Shown: one piece after another, positions 9,270 through 15,927 of the stretch | Layout: each line of letters begins with the position of its first letter | Position numbering within the stretch: position 1 is the stretch's first letter | Source of the DNA: Dimargaris cristalligena | Lineage: Eukaryota; Kickxellomycota; Dimargaritomycetes; Dimargaritales; Dimargaritaceae | Length of the DNA: 15,927 nt | Direction: 5' to 3' | Assembly: GCA_027576995.1 (NCBI GenBank) | Contig: JANBQC010000630.1 | Coordinates: 1 to 15,927 of the forward strand | The notes under the pieces: generated by a model | What the model was told of the DNA's origin: nothing | What the model saw: the letters and a program-made list of their open reading frames with translations, nothing else | Databases searched by the model: none | Position numbers and translations under genes: made by a program

Positions 9270-10147
9270 CACCTGTGCCACTGGAAGTGTACAGCTAGGA
9301 AGTCCACATAATAATCCAAAATTACTTAAAATACTTTTATAATTGGTTTTGACTGAGCATATCATCAACGAAACAACTTACTGGTCCCCCACGATTGTAT
9401 CTTGCTCAGGAGATTAGATTATTTAATTAATGTCGTTCTTGTAGATTATCTGCTTACCAAAGCAACATAGGCGAGCCCCATGGTTCATATTTACCCTTCC
9501 AAATAACAGTTCGCCTCCAAATACTGGGGCATGGCTCTATATACCAGTCAACCCAGTCATAAATTTGATTAACAGAAGCCGACCGCCTAGACCATAGGTG
9601 GCCCGAATAAGGCTATATAATTATTTAGTCAATTGTTCCCAGTCGCAGCCTAAAGTCTTTCAAGCTGACCAGAGGCCTATGAAATGACAGCTTCTTTCAT
9701 TTGCCGAGTCGTATTTGCATGAGAAGCTCAATGCACCAAAAGGCCAATACCGACGACACGAACTGTACCGTCGTGTAACATTAGCATTAAGTTTAACGAC
9801 CACTGCATTAAGGCCATTCACCGGGTTCATCAACATGCCATTACTATCCTAAATTGAATGAGAAGTCGAACACAGAGACGCCACTGTTTCTCCCTCAAAA
9901 AGCTCTGTATTCTTTTAACATCTAGATAAATTCACTAACTGCTGCATCTGTCCAACATGGTTGATAATGTGTGAGAGGTTCAACCCGACTGTAACGAAAA
10001 TCACGTTGAGTGAGGCTAATTCTATTGGTTAAAACCGAACCTCCCATATCTTTTTACATACACTTATCATTTAAACCCTTAAACAGCTGGGCGGAATTTC
10101 ACCCATATCATTCACATTATAGGAAATACCCGTAACACTTAGCCATT

Positions 10148-10494
10148 GTCACCCCCACTAATATTTCCAAATCCCAGAATATATAGAGAAAGCTGTCCCG
10201 TTGCGAGGGATAAAACTCACCATGTGGTTGGGTGTCGCTGCACCCCCAATTTCTATCGACAGATACTTTCGTCCAACTTATGTACCTTGTACGTGTGTCA
10301 GGTCTTGGGATTCGACCACAGCCGAAAGGTTCGTTGAAATAAATAAAAAAAAGGCTTTAATATCATATGGGAGCTATACCGCAATTGAACCATATCGCCG
10401 TGTCAACAAGGCAGACCTGAACTAATGGGCTTACCGAGGAGCATCGCATAACAACGCCTATGTCATAGACGGAAGCGATATTTATTTCACCCAC
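10148..10494 (-). pseudogene. Decayed copy of the divergent minus-strand frame of unit B
   Basis: The minus-strand translation shows two blocks matching the unit B frame. One begins VGEINIASVYDIGVVMRCSS; the other contains NLSAVVESQDLTHVQGT and SFIPRNG. It is broken by a TGA and TAA after the first block, an A-rich insertion/frameshift near 10340-10355, an in-frame TAA in place of a Leu codon after HVQGT, and a one-base shift near the end. Codon-position differences against unit B favour the minus strand as the formerly coding one. No family recognised. Confidence 0.45.
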
Positions 10495-10734
10495 CTGCAA
10501 TGGTTACACGCGGTGATGCTACTACGGGATCAAACCGGTATGGTTTCCCCTTACTATTGAGTGAGGGCAGGATTCATATATATGTCACCGCCAATAAGCA
10601 TCACATAACATGGCTTGCCGATAATATCTACAACGGCAGCTTAAAACCTAAAGAGTTACACAGTTTGAAAGGCAGCATCATCCCCACCCATGTCCAGGGC
10701 GGCCCAATGACTTATCAATGATGGGGCCTAGGTG

Positions 10735-10959
10735 CAACTGAGAAGAGCAACCGAACGCTTGGCCTCAACTTAAACCCTAGACAATAGTGGCACCATCCTT
10801 ACACTTCCCTATATATAAATACTCGAATCCAGGCCCCCTGTTTTGAAGTCAACCCAATTGCTTCTCTGCCTATTCAACCTTGGAAAACAATTGATATATT
10901 TTTTTTACTCCCTTGACAGAAATTTCACCCCTCCCTCCGTCCCTCACCGCCTACCCAGT
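10735..10959 (+). promoter_or_regulatory. Promoter and leader of the unit A secreted-protein gene
   Basis: TATATATAAAT at 10810-10820 is a clear TATA box about 140 bp before the ATG. A pyrimidine-rich leader with a T8 run and TTGACAG follows, so a 5' UTR intron is possible but unproven. From 10735 on, the sequence is identical to unit B (14468 on), so both genes should share expression timing. The core promoter also lies close to the start of the minus-strand frame. Confidence 0.7.
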
Positions 10960-11580
10960 ATGAAGCTGTTCGTTATTGGCACCCTGGCTCTCGCCGTTTC
11001 GTCTGCCTTAGGCGGAAGTCTCCCTGTTAATCCGAGCGCCAACCCGTCCCAGTGTTCTACCCAATGCAGCCTGGAGACGCAGTCGGGATTTAAGGATCTT
11101 AATCGGATCCTGTGCCCTCTCGGCGAGGCCAAGTCGCAATTGACCCTGAAGAACTTTATTCACGAAAAGGACTACTCTGGCCAACCTTGTCAAGTCGAAG
11201 CAGAATGTGAACGCCGTCGATTTGAACTGGAAACCTACGTGGCAAACGGATGGGCGGCCCAATCGAAACCATTCGGTGGAGACGATGCCCTTGCCGACCA
11301 GGATAGCTCCCATTTGGCGAACCTACATCGCCGTGCAGAAGACGGGTGTCCAGTTCCATTGGCCAATGTTGAGGAATGGTCCGCAGGTGCAGCTGCTGGT
11401 TGTGGGTGTTGTGAGGGCCCTGCACAATGTTGTCTCTGTCTGGGTTGCATCGTCCCATTTGCATTTTTCAATATTTTTATAGCGGCTCCCACTCATGTAC
11501 TTGCCTGCATATTCACCTGTGGAGGAAGCTGTAGTGAGGCGTCCTTATATGGGATTAGCACCGAAACTCAAACTGATTAA
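10960..11580 (+). CDS. Small secreted cysteine-rich preproprotein, copy A
   Basis: 206 residues, no family recognised. MKLFVIGTLALAVSSALG is a signal peptide. A polar propeptide (about 20-125) has five Cys (32, 36, 52, 77, 83) and ends in HRR (123-125), a Kex2-type dibasic site. The predicted 81-residue mature part has 11 Cys (130, 148, 150, 151, 157, 158, 160, 163, 183, 187, 191), one conserved Trp140, and a hydrophobic stretch (164-187) that could be membrane-active or buried. Cys spacing does not fit hydrophobins. The start is the ATG 140 bp after the TATA box; an open extension upstream has only a TTG. AATAAA follows at 11649. Signal peptide to residue 131 is nearly identical to copy B; the mature part is not. 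An effector, antimicrobial or interaction peptide is possible, but function is unknown. Confidence 0.85.
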   Translation: MKLFVIGTLALAVSSALGGSLPVNPSANPSQCSTQCSLETQSGFKDLNRILCPLGEAKSQLTLKNFIHEKDYSGQPCQVEAECERRRFELETYVANGWAAQSKPFGGDDALADQDSSHLANLHRRAEDGCPVPLANVEEWSAGAAAGCGCCEGPAQCCLCLGCIVPFAFFNIFIAAPTHVLACIFTCGGSCSEASLYGISTETQTD

Positions 11581-11724
11581 GTTTCGTACACTACTTTATA
11601 TGAGCGAAAAGTTAAGGTGGGGGATTTCAGAGGCCACCCTTTGGATTAAATAAATACAGTACCTGTTATCTCGGCTTTATTCTTATCAATGATTAAATTA
11701 CTTTGAAATGACTTCTACCGGTTA

Positions 11725-11761
11725 GTAGAGACTGATAATGTATTTTGTGAACTGAAACGAA
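11725..11761 (+). other. 37-bp 3'-flank element identical in units A and B
   Basis: GTAGAGACTGATAATGTATT and the next 17 bases are identical at 15500-15536, inside flanks that otherwise differ at roughly a fifth to a quarter of positions. It is followed by an A-rich run in both copies. It lies about 145 bp after the stop codon and about 70 bp after the AATAAA, so it may be a 3'-end or downstream regulatory element. Function is inferred. Confidence 0.5.
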
Positions 11762-11945
11762 AAAAAAAAGGTGAATACCGGTTTACTATTGGCACTGGCC
11801 TAGGTGCTATACAGGCTTATAGCTATTAATATGGCAAGTTTCTGCTAGTGTAGGCACCTATTGAATACAACACCGGGTGTACTCTTGAATGATGCCTGCT
11901 ACTGATCATATATAGGGGGAATATAGACCAAGGAACCAATAGGCT

Positions 11946-13144
11946 AAAGGCATGGTAGTATTGTGCCGGCACTTTGTGAGGACTATGGTGTATCACTCAA
12001 AGTTGGTTCTTTGAGCTTAGCGACGCGGCGGGAGATGCCCAGCTTGAGGTTCAAGGGGCCAGAGACTGGAGTGGACTTTGGCGGGTTGGAGGCTGAAGGA
12101 GCCATCACTGTTTACTGGCTGACTATGTTACTGCACTGCCGGGTTATATAAATGTATAAAATTCAATAAATGGATGAGATCAAATTTTAAATATATAATA
12201 GAATAAAGCAATGGAGTAATATACATTTGTCGGGAATCATCGGTTATATTGGTAAATTTTAAAGTGAATCATTACAAATATCTCAAATGAAACTTGATGT
12301 TTAAAAAGGGGGATTTGTCAGTGTATATATAATAAATGGCTAGACTACAGAATACTATTACTAATGATAACAACTTAATAGTTTTATACCATAATAACAT
12401 GAGATAGGAAAAAACTGATACAACTGCTACACTATGGTCATGAATAAGATACTAAAATAGAAGTATATTGAAAGATCAGAAGACTTGTAGAGTGGTGGTG
12501 TTCCCAAGCCTCCTAAACATCAGATATTGATAGGATATCAAATAATTTATACTAAAATGTTATTTAGCGCCATACCAAGAAGGAATCTACCAGATGGCTG
12601 GGTATTTCCCAACTATAGCTAAAAATAATTTGTGATATACTAAAATGGTAATTTGAGGCAGGTGATCTTTGTATGCCATAATCGCCATCAACTGTGACGG
12701 GTTATAGCCTTATCAAAAAGTAATAAATATTAGATTATAATAATAGAAATGGAAAGCAGAAGAAAAGGAGAATTAGCGTATGCAAAGAGATCACAAAAAT
12801 TACAGCTACAAGCTATTTCCTTGGAATGGGCTTGCTAGTTCCTGGTGATCTTGAATTTATCCATAGAATTGCTATATTTTGATACCCATCCGGTTACAAC
12901 ATATGCGATCAAGTTCCCACTACCTATGGCAGTTAAAATGGCAGTGCACTATGGAATTACATCAGTACAAATTAGAAAAGCAGCTCCTGCCTTTGTCAAA
13001 CGGCCTCTTAAATTGATTACCTATTATATATGCTTACTGTTCAATCATCGTCACAACCACGACACGCTCAAATACATCTATAAGTGTATTCCGCATCACT
13101 CTTATGGTCATTGTTATGTTAATATAATAAAGTGTTGCGTTTAT
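11946..13144. other. AT-rich spacer between units A and B, with one GC-rich island
   Basis: Mostly low-GC DNA without supported genes. The exception is a GC-rich island at about 11963-12140 (next entry). A GTG-started 110-codon frame at 12845-13177 has random-looking composition and was not accepted. No relation to the sequence after unit B (15721 on) was seen, so the spacer is not part of the repeated unit. Confidence 0.45.
11983..12105 (-). pseudogene. Small ORF or gene fragment in a GC-rich island
   Basis: A 40-codon minus-strand frame with ATG (12103-12105) and TAG (11983-11985) encodes a Pro/Ser-rich, basic peptide starting MAPSASNPPKSTPV and containing KLGISRRVAKL. The GC content contrasts sharply with the flanks, and the plus strand is open as well (11963-12151). 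It could be a captured exon fragment of a gene or transposon. No family recognised and expression unknown. Confidence 0.3.
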
Positions 13145-13470
13145 TTACAATCATATATTCCGGCAGAGCGTAGCTAAGAAACCCCCATAATTAATCCTAG
13201 CCCACTTGAAATATAGTAATAATTGTTTTGGTCGCTTCGTCAATTAGATAGGTAACAGGTTCCCCGCAATTGTATTATTTGCTCGGTAAAACGTGATAAT
13301 TGATTACAATTGTTCTGATAGATAATTTTCTTACCACCGCAGCAAAGGAATGTCTCATAGCTACCTTCTGCCGTTTCATATAGCGTTGTGCGCCAAAAGC
13401 TGAATCATGATTCTATAATGCCAGTAAGCCTAGGAAAAAATTGGATTGGCCGGAGCGGCGCACTTAGGTG

Positions 13471-13540
13471 GTAAGTGGCCCACATCTGGTTAAACGGGTA
13501 CCTAACTGGTTCCTTCTTATCCTTTCTAATTGTCTTTTAG
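13471..13540 (+). other. Intron-like sequence without a recognisable coding context
   Basis: 70 nt with consensus GTAAGT donor, CCTAACTGG branch-like site at 13501-13509, a pyrimidine-rich tract and a TTTTAG acceptor. The flanks do not join two convincing coding frames: an upstream ATG at 13418 gives about 39 codons after splicing. The homologous place in unit A (about 9600-9670) has lost the donor. It may belong to a noncoding or decayed transcript. Confidence 0.35.
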
Positions 13541-13587
13541 GCTGACCTGCGTCCACCAAAACCATGGTTTCTTCCATTTATCAAGTC

Positions 13588-13796
13588 TTAGTGGCATGGG
13601 AAGCTGAGCGCAACAATGGGTGCATGCCGATGACACAAACTGGGCTGGCGTGTAACAGTGGCTTTAAATATAAACACCCTTGCATGCAGACTACCATTTG
13701 GGTTCTTTTCCGCGCCGCTGCTATCGTACATTGAATGGGAACCCAAACAAGAGACACCGCCGACCCTTTCCCAAGCAGTCCTGTATAATGTTAGCT
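13588..13796 (-). pseudogene. Further minus-strand frame shared with unit A, probably decayed
   Basis: An open minus-strand stretch of about 69 codons, containing GGVSCLGSHSMYDSSG and later ALSFPCH, has a counterpart in unit A (about 9690-9890) in the same frame. Unit A has TAG where B has a Tyr codon (after HS-M), and B has TAA (13588-13590) where A has a Tyr codon. Hand-counted differences are spread evenly over codon positions (about 12, 14 and 10), so there is no sign of current coding constraint. It may have been another exon of the gene at 13877-14227, but I could not find a frame-consistent junction. Confidence 0.3.
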
Positions 13797-13876
13797 TCTA
13801 GTCAAGTGTACTACCGGCCATATTTTCTCGACGGGGTTGTTGGTATCATTAATATTGCTGGATATGCCTCTTTAGC

Positions 13877-14227
13877 TTAGATACTGTCGCCCCAAAGGTT
13901 TTCCCCAATCCCATTATAGGCAGCGGAAGATATGCCATTGCGAGGGATGAAACCCACCACATGGTCGGGAATAGTTGTGCCCCTTATTTCTGTTGGCAAT
14001 TGCGTTCGTCCAACCAGCGTGCCTTGTACATGTGCGAGGTCTTTGGATTCAATCACCGCCAAAAGGTTCGTTGGGGGGAAAGATGAACTGTGTAATAATG
14101 CAGATAGTATGCCGCATTTGGACCACACCCTCGGACCAACATGGTTAGCCGGAGTCATAGGACTTTCTGAAGAGCATCGCATAACAACATCTATATCATA
14201 GATGGAAGAAATTTTTACTTCATCCAC
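13877..14227 (-). CDS. Divergent minus-strand gene of unit B, unknown product (exon)
   Basis: 116 open codons ending at TAA 13877-13879; no family recognised. The first in-frame ATG is at 14180-14182 (101 codons). A TGTAACCATTGTAG acceptor-like sequence just before 14227 suggests this is a 3' exon, and that acceptor is kept in unit A as ATTGCAG. Upstream, 14288-14326 shows a second conserved block (GGDLYLNSALTQ; unit A GGDIYMNPALTQ) followed by a GTTAGG donor-like site, but the phases do not match, so the full gene is unresolved. Over about 65 codons compared with unit A, hand-counted differences at minus-strand positions 1, 2 and 3 are about 17, 7 and 22, the pattern of a coding strand. It is transcribed away from the secreted-protein gene, probably from a shared promoter region. 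Confidence 0.45.
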   Translation of the reverse strand: MDEVKISSIYDIDVVMRCSSESPMTPANHVGPRVWSKCGILSALLHSSSFPPTNLLAVIESKDLAHVQGTLVGRTQLPTEIRGTTIPDHVVGFIPRNGISSAAYNGIGENLWGDSI

Positions 14228-14467
14228 CTACAATGGTTACACACAATGATGTTGCTACTGGATCAAAACAGTATAGCTTCCCCTAACTGTTGAGTGAGGG
14301 CAGAATTTAGGTATAAGTCTCCGCCAATAGGAAGCATATGGCATGAATGGCTGAAATTATCTATAACTGCAGCTTAAAATTTAAATGGTTACACAGTTTG
14401 AAAGGCAGCATCATCCCCACCCATGTCCAGGGCGGCCTAATGACTAATCGACCATGGGGCCTAAGTA

Positions 14468-14692
14468 CAACTGAGAAGAGCAACCGAACGCTTGGCCTCA
14501 ACTTAAACCCTAGACAATAGTGGCACCATCCTTACACTTCCCTATATATAAATACTCGAATCCAGGCCCCCTGTTTTGAAGTCAACCCAATTGCTTCTCT
14601 GCCTATTCAACCTTGGAAAACAATTGATATATTTTTTTTACTCCCTTGACAGAAATTTCACCCCTCCCTCCGTCCCTCACCGCCTACCCAGT
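14468..14692 (+). promoter_or_regulatory. Promoter and leader of the unit B secreted-protein gene
   Basis: Identical to 10735-10959, with the TATA box at 14543-14553. Differences from unit A resume only upstream of 14468, which marks the left edge of the near-identical tract. Confidence 0.7.
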
Positions 14693-15364
14693 ATGAAGCT
14701 GTTCGTTATTGGCACCCTGGCTCTCGCCGTTTCGTCTGCCTTAGGCGGAAGTCTCCCTGTTAATCCGAGCGCCAACCCGTCCCAGTGTTCTACCCAATGC
14801 AGCCTGGAGACGCAGTCGGGATTTAAGGATCTTAATCGGATCCTGTGCCCTCTCGGCGAGGCCAAGTCGCAATTGACCCTGAAGAACTTTATTCACGAAA
14901 AGGGCTACTCTGGCCAACCTTGTCAAGTCGAAGCAGAATGTGAACGCCGTCGATTTGAACTGGAAACCTACGTGGCAAACGGATGGGCGGCCCAATCGAA
15001 ACCATTCGGTGGAGACGATGCCCTTGCCGACCAGGATAGCTCCCATTTGGCGAACCTACATCGCCGTGCGGAAGACGGGTGTCCACTTCCTTATCTCGAT
15101 ATTACCACTTGGTCCCGTGACACAGCTGAGGGATGTCTGGGCTGTATGGCTTGCTGTCTCACTATACAGTGCATCATCCCATTTACATTGGCCAATATTT
15201 TCGTGGTCTTCCCGACTCAGGCACTTGCGTGCATATTCACCTGTGGCGGACGCTGTGGCGCTAGGAAGGTATATAAGACTAGCGCTGGAACTCAAACCGG
15301 AAATACCATAGTTCAAACCGGAAATACCGGAACTCAAACAGAATATTATGGATATGAATTGTGA
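14693..15364 (+). CDS. Small secreted cysteine-rich preproprotein, copy B
   Basis: 223 residues, paralogue of 10960-11580. Signal peptide and propeptide are the same except Asp71 to Gly, including HRR (123-125) as the likely Kex2 site. From residue 132 on the sequence departs. The predicted mature part has 9 Cys (130, 148, 151, 154, 155, 160, 180, 184, 188), keeps Trp140, the IIPF...NIF hydrophobic stretch and the final CxxxCxxxC, but is three residues shorter in the middle. It then adds a Thr/Gln/Asn-rich tail of 7-residue repeats ending YYGYEL. AATAAA is at 15466-15471. Identical promoters suggest co-expression with copy A. Function unknown; the layout suits a diversifying secreted peptide family. 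Confidence 0.85.
   Translation: MKLFVIGTLALAVSSALGGSLPVNPSANPSQCSTQCSLETQSGFKDLNRILCPLGEAKSQLTLKNFIHEKGYSGQPCQVEAECERRRFELETYVANGWAAQSKPFGGDDALADQDSSHLANLHRRAEDGCPLPYLDITTWSRDTAEGCLGCMACCLTIQCIIPFTLANIFVVFPTQALACIFTCGGRCGARKVYKTSAGTQTGNTIVQTGNTGTQTEYYGYEL
15287..15349 (+). repeat. Coding 21-nt tandem repeat, three units
   Basis: Units 15287-15307, 15308-15328 and 15329-15349 share the core CTCAAACCGGAAATACC or variants and encode GTQTGNT, IVQTGNT and GTQTEYY. Copy A has only one equivalent (ACTCAAACTGATTAA, ending the protein in TETQTD). The longer tail of copy B therefore arose by repeat expansion and a shifted stop. Confidence 0.8.
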
Positions 15365-15499
15365 AATACTCAATATGGTTGAGGGTTAAGGGTGAGGATA
15401 TAAAAAAGACACCCTTTGGGTTAAAAAAGCAAAGTATGTATTGTCTCGGCTTTATTCTGATCCGCAATAAACTTAGTTTGAAGTTATTTATATCAGTTG

Positions 15500-15536
15500 G
15501 TAGAGACTGATAATGTATTTTGTGAACTGAAACGAA
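15500..15536 (+). other. 37-bp 3'-flank element, unit B copy
   Basis: Identical to 11725-11761, about 135 bp after the stop codon and about 30 bp after AATAAA, followed by an A-rich run. Likely a conserved 3'-end or regulatory element of the gene family. Confidence 0.5.
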
Positions 15537-15720
15537 ATAAAAAAAAAGAATACCAGTCTATTACTAGTACTGGCCTAGGTTTTTTGCAGGCTGATAACTA
15601 TTAATATGGCAAGTGTCCATGAGGGTAGGCCTCTATTGAATACAATGCCGGGTGTACTCTTGAATGATACCTGCTACTGAACAGATATAGGTGGAATATA
15701 GGATAAGGAATTAATAGGCT

Positions 15721-15877
15721 TTTATCCAGTGTCGCCCCTCCTAATCCGTCCTAATCCAACCGATATGACCGCTGTCATACCAGGCCGTATAGCACCATAT
15801 TGTACCCCCCGGCCCTAACCAGGCCGAACATCATTGATAGCCCCTTAACCGGCCAGGCCTCCCGGAGTTCGCACTAA
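15721..15877. other. GC-richer flank right of unit B
   Basis: Composition changes right after the unit boundary. CAGGCCG/CAGGCCT motifs recur (about 15781, 15820 and 15854). It may be the 3' UTR of a minus-strand gene entering from the right edge. No ORF is supported. Confidence 0.4.
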
Positions 15878-15927
15878 TCACTTGTAGGTGATCTTAGTGC
15901 CTTCCAATTCCCATGGAAGCCCCGCTC
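15878..15927 (-). CDS. Possible C-terminus of a minus-strand gene (partial)
   Basis: The minus strand reads ...PWELEGTKITYK then TGA (15878-15880), which looks protein-like with coding-like GC. Only 15 codons are visible and the other two frames also close within 60 bp, so this is a weak call. The near-palindrome 15871-15900 (GCACTAATCAC ... GTGATCTTAGTGC) overlaps it and could instead be a hairpin. Confidence 0.25.
   Translation of the reverse strand, partial: AGLPWELEGTKITYK

Larger units (their letters stand above)
9270..11945 (+). repeat. Tandem unit A (segmental duplication copy 1)
   Basis: Homology with unit B can be followed by eye from about 9270 (unit B about 13145) to the shared end AATAGGCT (11945; unit B 15720). 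Identity is patchy with indels at the left, about 75-80% around the antisense frame and the 3' flank, and nearly 100% from 10735 to 11352. Gene-to-gene spacing is 3733 bp. Unit A carries one secreted-protein gene and a decayed minus-strand frame. Confidence 0.75.
13145..15720 (+). repeat. Tandem unit B (segmental duplication copy 2)
   Basis: The homologue of 9270-11945. The left edge is approximate, since shared sequence fades around 13145-13190; the right edge is the shared AATAGGCT. It carries the second secreted-protein gene and the better-preserved minus-strand frame. Sequence after 15720 is unrelated and GC-richer. Confidence 0.75.

Noticed and set aside
9971..9990. tRNA B-box-like GGTTCAACCC
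   Set aside because: No matching A box, acceptor stem or cloverleaf could be drawn around it.
10201..10425. Plus-strand ORF (and 13932-14201 in unit B) as a gene
   Set aside because: Both translate with similar peptides, but differences between the units fall mainly at plus-strand codon position 2, which is the shadow pattern of a minus-strand coding frame.
10843..10959. N-terminal extension of the secreted-protein genes (also 14576-14692)
   Set aside because: The frame is open but begins with TTG, not ATG, and covers the region just after the TATA box. The ATG at 10960 or 14693 starts directly with a textbook signal peptide.
10960..11580. Hydrophobin identity of the secreted proteins
   Set aside because: They are small, secreted and hydrophobic, but the Cys order and number (11 and 9 in the mature part) do not fit the eight-Cys hydrophobin pattern with its two CC pairs.
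12845..13177. 110-codon plus-strand ORF
   Set aside because: It starts with GTG, has random-looking composition rich in His, Tyr and Ile, and no recognisable domain; typical of AT-rich spacer.
13564..13734. 56-codon plus-strand ORF with ATG and three Cys
   Set aside because: The homologous frame in unit A stops after 12 codons, and substitutions show no coding pattern. It follows the intron-like sequence but has no domain.

Overview
The window looks like nuclear DNA of a fungus. Genes are moderately GC-rich and intergenic DNA is long and AT-rich. Introns are about 60-250 nt, with GTAAGT-like donors and TACTAAT/GCTAAC branch sites, and there are TATA boxes and AATAAA signals. The housekeeping genes are a fungal-type Rad5 and a TMEM97/EMA19 protein. 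A tubby C-terminal-like protein and a tandem family of small cysteine-rich secreted proteins would suit an early-diverging lineage (Zoopagomycota or Mucoromycota), but that placement is inference. No bacterial-type features, tRNA, rRNA or CRISPR array were seen.

Left part (1-7.3 kb), conserved genes. (i) The 3' end of an unidentified plus-strand gene, probably with a terminal intron. (ii) A minus-strand TMEM97/sigma-2-receptor family ER membrane protein. (iii) Divergent from it, a complete three-exon RAD5 (HLTF/rad8) gene of 1298 codons, with UBA-like, PIP-box-like, HIRAN, SNF2, RING and helicase-C parts in order. (iv) A minus-strand tubby/LURP-one-like gene. These are ordinary intact genes.

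Middle and right part (7.3-15.7 kb), an accessory region built from a diverged tandem duplication. Unit A (about 9.27-11.95 kb) and unit B (about 13.15-15.72 kb) each carry a plus-strand gene for a small secreted preproprotein. Each also carries, divergently upstream, remains of a minus-strand reading frame (decayed in A, open in B). A third, degraded fragment of the unit's 3' end lies at about 8.32-8.41 kb. The two secreted-protein genes share about 618 bp (promoter, 5' UTR, signal peptide, propeptide) with only two differences. They diverge abruptly just after a dibasic Kex2-type site, so the predicted mature cysteine-rich hydrophobic peptides differ strongly on a shared scaffold. This conserved-prepro, variable-mature layout is the most interesting signal in the window.

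The last 200 bases are GC-richer and may hold the 3' end of another minus-strand gene. All domain calls come from reading motifs by eye; no searches were run.
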